From positions 1 through 36,864 of the forward strand of contig JAGCFD010000058.1 of the NCBI GenBank assembly GCA_017650305.1: a DNA stretch of 36,864 bases. Direction: 5' to 3'. Below the pieces are notes generated by a model that did no database searches, was not told the DNA's origin, and worked only from the letters and a program-made list of their open reading frames with translations. Made by a program: the position numbers and the translations under genes. The stretch's first letter is position 1. Each line of letters starts with the position of its first letter. Source of the stretch: Bacteroidales bacterium (GTDB lineage: Bacteria; Bacteroidota; Bacteroidia; Bacteroidales; WCHB1-69). This document shows positions 31,791-36,864 of this stretch, piece by piece.

Positions 31791-33110
31791 ATGCTTGTCA
31801 TGAAAAACACCATCCGAATCATGCTTACATGGCTGTTTCTTTCAGCCCTACTCTGTCTTCAGGCACAGATTCCCGACTTGGACGCCAAATATGCGACAGA
31901 AATGCTGAAGCCCGGCACGCCCGCACCCGACTTCACACTCCAGACTCCCGATGGCAAGACCCTACAATTCAGCGATTTTGCCAAAGGAAAGTATGTCATC
32001 ATCGACTTCTGGGCCTCCTGGTGCCCCGACTGCCGCAAAGACATGCCCGAGGTTATCCGGATGTACAACAAATGGCACGAAATGGGCGTGGAGTTCCTCG
32101 GCGTCTCCTTCGACACCGACAAGCAGAAATGGACGGATTACATTGCCCAGTCCGGCGTTCCCTACCCTCAGGTGAGCGAGCTGAAACGGATGAACCAGTC
32201 GGATGTGGCCAAGGCCTACGGCGTGCGCTGGATCCCCTCCCTCTACCTCATCGGCCCCGATGGCAAGGTGCTGGTTAGCACGGTATTGTCGTATAAGATT
32301 GAGAATATGCTGTACAAGAATTTCGTGGAAAGTGTTGCGCTCCCGTTTCTTGGAAAATATGACACGATTGCGATTGACGGCAGCAAGGGGAAGTTATGGG
32401 CCCGATTGTACAAGCCAGAACTGAAGGCAGGGCAACGATGCGATCTCGTCATCCTGTGCCACGGGCTCAACTGCGACCATGACTTCTCACTAACGCGGCG
32501 TATCGCCTACTATCTGGAAAACAACTTCGCAGTTCTGGAATTCGACTTCAACGGGCATGGCAAGAGCGAGGGCAAGTTTGTGGACATGACCATCCCCAAC
32601 GAGATGGAGGATTTGGAACAGGTGATCGCCTACGCTCAGGACTTGCGGTTTGTGGACGACATCGCTTTGGTGGGCCACTCGCAAGGCGCGGTGGTAGCCG
32701 CGATGGTGGCGGGCAAGCATCCGGAAGACATCAAGGCTCTGGTGCTCTTGGCGCCGGCCTCCTCGGTTCGCGATGACGTGGTACGCGGCAAACTCTTCGG
32801 CATCGACTTCGATCCCCTCGACATGCCCGACAGTCTCGCGCTCAACAACGGCATCGCCCTCGGATACAGATACTTGAAGACAGCCTCCACCCTACCCATC
32901 TTTGAGACAGCGGCCAACTACCACGGCAACGTCTGCATCATCCATGGCAATGCTGACCGCCTGGTACCCTACACCTGCAGCGAGCATTTCCACCAGATAT
33001 GGACCAACAGCGAGTACCACCTGCTCAACTACTACGACCACAACTTCACCGTCTGCCCGTACCGTCCGGCGGAGATTACGAATGAATACCTGCTAAGGGT
33101 GATGCGATAA
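31791..33110 (+). CDS. Fusion of a TlpA-like thioredoxin domain and an alpha/beta hydrolase
   Basis: A 439-residue exported protein. A signal peptide (about 1-26, ending LQAQ) is followed by a thioredoxin-fold TlpA/ResA domain at about 40-180 with WASWCPDC (Cys78, Cys81), the cis-proline near 149 (RWIPSLYLI) and the redoxin hallmark APDFTL. From about 200 to the end is an alpha/beta hydrolase: HGLNCDH (oxyanion region), GHSQG at 295-299 with Ser297, GNADRLVP with Asp389 and DHNF with His417. Both catalytic sets look complete. The usual start is the ATG at 31791; an ATG at 31800 is equally possible. A thiol-redox domain joined to an esterase in the periplasm is uncommon. Substrate unknown. Confidence 0.9.
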   Translation: MLVMKNTIRIMLTWLFLSALLCLQAQIPDLDAKYATEMLKPGTPAPDFTLQTPDGKTLQFSDFAKGKYVIIDFWASWCPDCRKDMPEVIRMYNKWHEMGVEFLGVSFDTDKQKWTDYIAQSGVPYPQVSELKRMNQSDVAKAYGVRWIPSLYLIGPDGKVLVSTVLSYKIENMLYKNFVESVALPFLGKYDTIAIDGSKGKLWARLYKPELKAGQRCDLVILCHGLNCDHDFSLTRRIAYYLENNFAVLEFDFNGHGKSEGKFVDMTIPNEMEDLEQVIAYAQDLRFVDDIALVGHSQGAVVAAMVAGKHPEDIKALVLLAPASSVRDDVVRGKLFGIDFDPLDMPDSLALNNGIALGYRYLKTASTLPIFETAANYHGNVCIIHGNADRLVPYTCSEHFHQIWTNSEYHLLNYYDHNFTVCPYRPAEITNEYLLRVMR

Positions 33111-33113
33111 TCA

Positions 33114-33578
33114 TCACATATCCCCTGACCATCCATGACCCAAATCCCAATGTTCATCATAGACAAACTCAAAATAGGGCAATGAAAACTCCTTTTCCAA
33201 GAGTTCGGTCAGTTCTTCTTTGATGGGGTCAGCCCATTTCCCAACTAGAACTATGAACTTGTTGATATTCCAAGCTACTCTTCCTCGGGGAACTTGGGTA
33301 TAATCGCCTTTGAACTTTGTTTCCTCGTGTGTTGCCTGCGCACGGAAATATTCTTTCGCCCAAATCTGACGGTGCAGTTTCGGGTAGTTAATGAAAGGCA
33401 TTCCCTTTTCAGCGGCTTCTTCTACCATTTTAGGGGTAAGTTCTTTTTTACAGACTCCGAAAAAGGAATGGTCTTGCATATCGTACCAGAATATACCCAC
33501 GCACGGCATTTGCTCATCAAAAGCTTTCATGCTCTCCATTTGCGCCGCACGGTCTTTGTCGGACAACTTATTCATCAT
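33114..33578 (-). CDS. Conserved hypothetical protein (154 residues)
   Basis: A soluble protein with no signal peptide or membrane span. It is not one I can place in a named family. Visible segments are CVGIFWYDMQDHSFFGVCKKEL at 26-47, VPRGRVAWNINKFIVLVGKW near 95-115 and a C-terminal acidic aromatic part (YFEFVYDEHWDLGHGWSGDM). The alternating pattern suggests an alpha/beta protein. An ATG one codon later is an alternative start. Its own -7 box lies at 33614-33621. The stop is 3 bp from the stop of the convergent fusion gene, with no terminator visible between. Confidence 0.8.
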   Translation of the reverse strand: MMNKLSDKDRAAQMESMKAFDEQMPCVGIFWYDMQDHSFFGVCKKELTPKMVEEAAEKGMPFINYPKLHRQIWAKEYFRAQATHEETKFKGDYTQVPRGRVAWNINKFIVLVGKWADPIKEELTELLEKEFSLPYFEFVYDEHWDLGHGWSGDM

Positions 33579-33613
33579 AATATCTATAGTTAGGCAATAA
33601 TTTTTTCTGACCG

Positions 33614-33621
33614 CAAAAATA
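33614..33621 (-). promoter_or_regulatory. -7 box for the 154-residue hypothetical protein
   Basis: TATTTTTG on the minus strand, 35 bp before the start codon ending at 33578. Confidence 0.6.
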
Positions 33622-33691
33622 ACAAAAAAAACACCATTACATCTATTTTACAAGCGATCAAAAAACTTATCAATGGACGTAGATGAAAGTA

Positions 33692-33727
33692 TACCAAAAG
33701 AGGCCACGAATTCGCGGCCTCTTTTGG
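33692..33727 (-). terminator. Intrinsic terminator after the DUF5692 gene
   Basis: A 13-bp perfect stem (ACCAAAAGAGGCC at 33692-33704 with its complement at 33715-33727) around a 10-nt loop containing GAATTC. Read on the minus strand it follows the DUF5692 stop by 18 bp and includes a TTTT run in its descending arm; it may work in both directions. Confidence 0.75.
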
Positions 33728-33745
33728 TGTTTAGCAATAATGGAA

Positions 33746-34837
33746 CTATTCCATATCGGCTCTTGCCACAGCGTCTTTGTAGTACTTCTGGTTGATGAAG
33801 ACATCTTCCTTGTACGGGTTGATGTGACGCTTTTTGGATTGGGCAATGATGTAACACAGGGCGATGATATTGGTGATAAGAGCCAGGGCGCTGATCACGG
33901 TCATCATGGTCGGGTTGCCGGCCACGGTCTCCACAGTGGTGCCCACAGCGGCAGCCTCACCGCCAGCAGCGGCATAGATCTCCGTGATGGTATCGATGCC
34001 GTTGGGGTATTGCACGGGAAGCACAGCCCACTTGAATGCCTGGAAACCGTCTTTGAAAGTCTCTTGGAAGAGTGGGAACACCTGTGCGAACATGCACCAG
34101 ATAGCCAGCGTGTTGGCACGGTTCATGATCCAGCCACCACGGTTCCAGCAGATAGCCGCGATCGTCGGGGCAAGCAACAAAGCGATACCGCAGAACCAGC
34201 TGTGTGTAGGCAAGCAGTTGTAAGTGTAGGCGAAGTTCCAGATGTCATAAACCACGATGAAGACCCAGGTCATGTCGGCCCAGATCATATCTTTCTTGTC
34301 CTTGGAGGGGAACACATTCCACCAAGCGGTCATACAGAGGATGTTGAGCAGACCAGCGACGCCGTTCATGACGTTGTGCCAGCCGCCATAGAGCCACACG
34401 CCCTCGCTGGAGAGCCACCACTTGTTCCAGCCCATGAAGGCGGATTCGAAATCGGAGGCCACAGCAATGAGGATGTTGATAGCCACGATGATGAACGGGA
34501 ACGGTTTGAACCAGTGTTTGGCGCCGATGCCCCATTTGTATTTGATCATCATGAAGCCGATACAGCCGGTAAGGGCGGCGTAGAGCTTGGCATAGTGGAA
34601 CCAGCCGTTCATATAGACGTGCGTCTGGTTGTTCACTGCCCAGTCGGCACCGGCACGCGCACCGATGGCGATGGCCACGAAATAGACCGTCAAGATGACG
34701 GGGATGACGAAAAAGGTGATGATGCCGCCGGCTTTGGTGCGACGGGCAAACTCGTTGAACAGGATAAGACCCACGAGGACGACGAGCAGCATTCCCCATT
34801 GAGCCAGGGCGTTAGCCCCATAGACTTGGAAAAACAT
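33746..34837 (-). CDS. DUF5692 multi-pass membrane protein
   Basis: A 363-residue inner-membrane protein with about nine hydrophobic spans, the last near 304-324, and a charged cytosolic tail (KKRHINPYKEDVFINQKYYKDAVARADME). Conserved-looking aromatic and polar spots include MNGWFHYAKLYAALTG near 76-91, YDIWNFAYTYNCLPTHSW near 196-213 and WNRGGWIMNRANT near 231-243. This matches DUF5692, whose function is unknown. It is a single-gene unit with a long leader (about 130 nt) from the -7 box at 34974-34981 and its own terminator. Confidence 0.85.
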   Translation of the reverse strand: MFFQVYGANALAQWGMLLVVLVGLILFNEFARRTKAGGIITFFVIPVILTVYFVAIAIGARAGADWAVNNQTHVYMNGWFHYAKLYAALTGCIGFMMIKYKWGIGAKHWFKPFPFIIVAINILIAVASDFESAFMGWNKWWLSSEGVWLYGGWHNVMNGVAGLLNILCMTAWWNVFPSKDKKDMIWADMTWVFIVVYDIWNFAYTYNCLPTHSWFCGIALLLAPTIAAICWNRGGWIMNRANTLAIWCMFAQVFPLFQETFKDGFQAFKWAVLPVQYPNGIDTITEIYAAAGGEAAAVGTTVETVAGNPTMMTVISALALITNIIALCYIIAQSKKRHINPYKEDVFINQKYYKDAVARADME

Positions 34838-34973
34838 AAGATATTGATATTAAGTTAATAATAAGTATGTTAGTAGCAGTGTGAATCTTCATCTTTCTCA
34901 TTCCATGCAAAGATGCTCTTCCTAATTTCAACGACTTTCATTTCGTTCATTTGTGTTACATCCTATTCGGGTG

Positions 34974-34981
34974 CAAATGTA
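34974..34981 (-). promoter_or_regulatory. -7 box for the DUF5692 gene
   Basis: TACATTTG on the minus strand. It would give a leader of about 130 nt before the ATG at 34837, longer than for other genes in the window; the leader shows no clear hairpin. Confidence 0.5.
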
Positions 34982-35035
34982 CAATTTTTTTTCGCCTCCT
35001 TGTCACCTTTTGCCCACCTCATTCGTTTAACAGTT

Positions 35036-35045
35036 GAATCGATTC
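35036..35045. promoter_or_regulatory. Palindrome GAATCGATTC upstream of the sigma-factor operon
   Basis: A perfect 10-bp palindrome 41 bp before the ATG at 35086, in a region without a TAnnTTTG box. It may be an operator or part of a promoter read by the sigma factor itself. Confidence 0.4.
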
Positions 35046-35085
35046 GGAAAATAACGGAAATGTATAACCTTAATAAATAACAGTC

Positions 35086-35553
35086 ATGGAAGATATTATA
35101 GAACTCATTGCGATGACACTTGTAATAGGCGGACTCTGCATAGCATTACCGCTGGTAATCTTGTGGATGACCAACAAACGGAAAAATCACGAAATCGACA
35201 AGAAGACGGAGATATTGATGACTATGTTGGAAAAGAATCCCAATCTCGACCCGGCCGAAGTGTTAGACAAACTGGACATGTCGTCGGAAGACGGCAAGAA
35301 ATCCCTGAAAGAAAGATTGTTAGAAAAACTTATGGGCGGCTGTACCTGCACATTGATCGGTATAGTCCTCTTCTTCACCCATTTGTTTGGTTTTGTGTTT
35401 TTAGGAGATAAGACCAATGGAGTTGTCTTAGGAGGTGTCTTGACAGCCATAGGCATAGCCCTTATCATCTATTACTTTGTCAGCAAGAAGATGCTACAGA
35501 GTGAGATAGCGACCGAAGAGAAACGGATAACCAAGCAACAAATCTCCGAATGA
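35086..35553 (+). CDS. DUF6249 membrane protein of the sigma-factor operon
   Basis: A 155-residue protein with one membrane span near the N-terminus (8-28), a cytosolic middle segment (NKRKNHEIDKKTEILMTMLEKNPNLDPAEVLDKLD) and two spans at about 86-106 and 111-130, then a charged tail. This is the DUF6249 layout, commonly encoded just before an ECF sigma factor in Bacteroidota. It overlaps the sigma gene by 4 bp (ATGA at 35550-35553). A role in sensing envelope state or in holding the sigma factor is inferred. Confidence 0.82.
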   Translation: MEDIIELIAMTLVIGGLCIALPLVILWMTNKRKNHEIDKKTEILMTMLEKNPNLDPAEVLDKLDMSSEDGKKSLKERLLEKLMGGCTCTLIGIVLFFTHLFGFVFLGDKTNGVVLGGVLTAIGIALIIYYFVSKKMLQSEIATEEKRITKQQISE

Positions 35554-36029
35554 CACGAGAACAATTCATAGCCTTAGTTTCGGAGGAGCAGGAGTCTTTG
35601 CGGAGATTCCTGCTTGCCCTGTGCGAGGGCGACCGGATGGAGGCGGAAGACATCGCGCAGGAGGCGATGGTGAAGGCGTACATCGCGATGGAGCGGTTCG
35701 TGGAGCGGGCCAAGTTCTCCACGTGGCTGTTCAAGATCGCCTACAACACCTTCCTCGACCACCAGCGGTCGGGGTGGAACCGCCGGACGGACTTGGACGC
35801 GGCGGAGCAGATGCCGGGCGGCCCGCGTGCCGATGATGCTTTCCAATATCAGGAGCTGTACGAGGCCATCGGTACGCTGCCGTTGAAGGAGAAGAGCGCC
35901 ATCTTGCTGTTCTACGTCAGCGGCTACTCCGTGAAGGAGATTGCGAAGATTACAGGAGGCTCCCAATTGGCTGTGAAACAGCAGCTTTCGAGAGGGAGAG
36001 TTAAACTTAGACAAATTTTGGAACGATGA
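35550..36029 (+). CDS. ECF-type RNA polymerase sigma factor
   Basis: A 159-residue sigma-70 family protein with only regions 2 and 4. Region 2 spans about 10-75 (AEDIAQEAMVKAYIAMERF, then FSTWLFKIAYNTFLDHQR) and region 4 about 100-157 (LPLKEKSAILLFYVSGYSVKEIAKITGGSQLAVKQQLSRGRVKLR). It would direct RNA polymerase to a small regulon. Both neighbours overlap by 4 bp, so the three proteins are made together. The 5' half of the gene is markedly GC-rich (many GCG/GAG codons) compared with the DUF6249 gene. Confidence 0.93.
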   Translation: MTREQFIALVSEEQESLRRFLLALCEGDRMEAEDIAQEAMVKAYIAMERFVERAKFSTWLFKIAYNTFLDHQRSGWNRRTDLDAAEQMPGGPRADDAFQYQELYEAIGTLPLKEKSAILLFYVSGYSVKEIAKITGGSQLAVKQQLSRGRVKLRQILER

Positions 36030-36412
36030 AAGAAAAGACGACCATAGAAGACCTTTTCGCCCAATACCAGCCGAACATGGGCGACCGCAACGAATATATG
36101 ACGCAGCTTTCCAAGAAGTTAGAGGCGGCGGAATACGCGAAGCGATATCGCGAGGCACAGACGAGACGTTACCGCCGGATGATGGTGGCCGTGTTCATCT
36201 CGGGCATCGTCACGGGCGCCATAGGCATCGTGCTGATCTTGCTGAAACCACTTTGGCTATTACCATCTGGAATTGCCATCGAGCCCCCCGCATCGTTTCC
36301 AATGCTTCCGAAAGTGCTGCTGATATTGGCTATATGTTTTGTGAGTTGGTGTGTCACGGGGTTGGTGCGGAAAATCAGTGAGGGCAGCGAAGCGACATGG
36401 CGACGGGCATAG
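36026..36412 (+). CDS. Membrane protein downstream of the sigma factor (candidate anti-sigma)
   Basis: A 128-residue protein with a charged, helical cytosolic N-terminal half (about 1-50) and two membrane spans (about 53-80 and 93-114). The topology and the 4-bp overlap with the sigma gene (36026-36029) fit a small anti-sigma or a sensor that holds the sigma factor at the membrane. No zinc-type ASD motif (HxxxCxxC) is seen, so the assignment rests on position and topology. Confidence 0.75.
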   Translation: MKEKTTIEDLFAQYQPNMGDRNEYMTQLSKKLEAAEYAKRYREAQTRRYRRMMVAVFISGIVTGAIGIVLILLKPLWLLPSGIAIEPPASFPMLPKVLLILAICFVSWCVTGLVRKISEGSEATWRRA

Positions 36413-36498
36413 CCACCACGCACAAAGACGGTGCCATTCGCAAAGAACTGTACAACAGTAGAAACGCACTGATATCCACCAAGGGAATACAGCGCTAT

Positions 36499-36545
36499 AA
36501 AAAAAACTTTTGCCCGACAATCAGTGCCGGGCAAAAGTTTTTTTG
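36499..36545. terminator. Bidirectional intrinsic terminator between the sigma operon and the ferritin gene
   Basis: A long stem (AACTTTTGCCCG at about 36505-36516 with CGGGCAAAAGTT at 36528-36539) with A and T runs on both sides, so it can end transcription from either direction. It serves the converging sigma operon and ferritin gene. The 150-bp gap around it holds nothing else that I can see. Confidence 0.9.
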
Positions 36546-36564
36546 TGGAACATTTTTTGGACAG

Positions 36565-36864
36565 TTAGCGTTTGGAGAGGCTTTTGTCGAACATAAAGAA
36601 AGCAGCCTTGTCATTGCCGACGCATTTCATCGCATCGATGAGTTCCTGGGCATTCTCCTCCTCCTCAACCTGCTCGGTCACATACCATTGCAAGAAAATG
36701 GTGGTGGCATAGTCCTTCTCCTTGGTGGCCAGGGCATAGAGGTCGTGGATGAGGCCGGTCACGACTTTCTCGTGCTTGAGGGTCTCCTCGAACATGTCGA
36801 GCGGCGACTTCCACGAGGTCGGGAACTTGTCGATAGCTTTGAGCTCCACCCGGGCCTGCTGGCT
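36565..36864 (-). CDS. Ferritin (C-terminal part)
   Basis: The frame is open to the right edge of the window, so only about 99 C-terminal residues of a roughly 160-residue non-haem ferritin are seen. FPTSWKSPLDMFEETLKHEKVVTGLIHDLYALA, then FLQWYVTEQVEEEENAQELIDAM, are the fourth-helix region of bacterial ferritin, with the glutamates of the ferroxidase/iron-entry site in the EQVEEE segment. It stores iron as a 24-mer in the cytoplasm. The 5' end and promoter lie outside the window. Confidence 0.92.
   Translation of the reverse strand, partial: SQQARVELKAIDKFPTSWKSPLDMFEETLKHEKVVTGLIHDLYALATKEKDYATTIFLQWYVTEQVEEEENAQELIDAMKCVGNDKAAFFMFDKSLSKR

Noticed and set aside
33683-34858. A 391-residue open frame on the + strand
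   Set aside because: Antisense to the DUF5692 gene, which has a coherent membrane topology, a promoter and a terminator.
1-36864. CRISPR array, insertion-sequence transposase or rRNA genes
   Set aside because: No regularly spaced identical repeats with unique spacers, no DDE/HUH transposase motifs and no rRNA sequence were found.

Overview
The window looks like a chromosomal segment of a Bacteroidales-type bacterium (phylum Bacteroidota) of moderate GC content. Three things point there. Most transcription units start just downstream of a TAnnTTTG box, the -7 element of the Bacteroidota primary sigma factor. The two tRNA genes lack an encoded CCA end. The protein families (DUF6249, DUF5692, DUF6150, DUF3990/DUF3791, the fused NagB/PIG-L enzyme, FSISATQKV-type lipoproteins) are typical of this phylum. 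The species cannot be named from the sequence alone.

Layout. 1-5486: a tight + strand operon with the end of a cysteate/threonine synthase-like PLP enzyme, an SDR, an acyl-activating AMP ligase and a NagB-PIG-L fusion; the first three suggest lipid synthesis, possibly sulfonolipid. 5509-6398: a nucleosidase-like gene, tRNA-Pro and its terminator. 6426-10384: a - strand pair, phosphohexomutase then ADP-forming acyl-CoA synthetase. 10422-10700: a 279-bp intergenic unit with perfect 20-bp terminal inverted repeats. 10840-12939: a DUF4332 protein, ribosomal protein S20, a hotdog thioesterase and a SpoU methyltransferase. 12941-16474: an accessory - strand island with an EcoRI-type adenine methyltransferase, a DUF262-HNH nuclease, a dense set of inverted repeats that may be a structured leader, and a DUF3791-DUF3990 toxin-antitoxin-like trio. 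16519-21167: an SGNH-SGNH-MBOAT cell-surface acylation operon. 21179-25765: a truncated NYN fragment, a lipoprotein, a propeller protein, a phosphopantetheinyl transferase and an outer-membrane barrel. 25807-28556: rluE, a tandem-repeat secreted protein, an ATPase-gene remnant and an AAA_14/DUF4143 ATPase. 28564-31662: tRNA-Ser, an ABC ATPase, mutL and a small membrane protein. 31756-36864: a thioredoxin-hydrolase fusion, an unknown gene, a DUF5692 membrane protein, an ECF sigma operon and a partial ferritin.

How the genes work together. Housekeeping genes (rpsT, mutL, rluE, tRNAs, SpoU methyltransferase, phosphohexomutase, ferritin) are interleaved with envelope functions (lipid synthesis, surface O-acylation, porin, lipoprotein) and with defence-like genes (methyltransferase/nuclease pair, DUF3990 trio, AAA_14 ATPase). 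The defence-like region carries the strongest unexplained structure: palindromes, imperfect direct repeats and repeats that overlap coding sequence or promoters. The most interesting points are the structured region at 15199-15417, the palindromic repeat that encodes part of the methyltransferase tail, the phased repeats over the AAA_14 promoter, the MITE-like unit, the MutL without its endonuclease motif and the candidate sulfonolipid locus.
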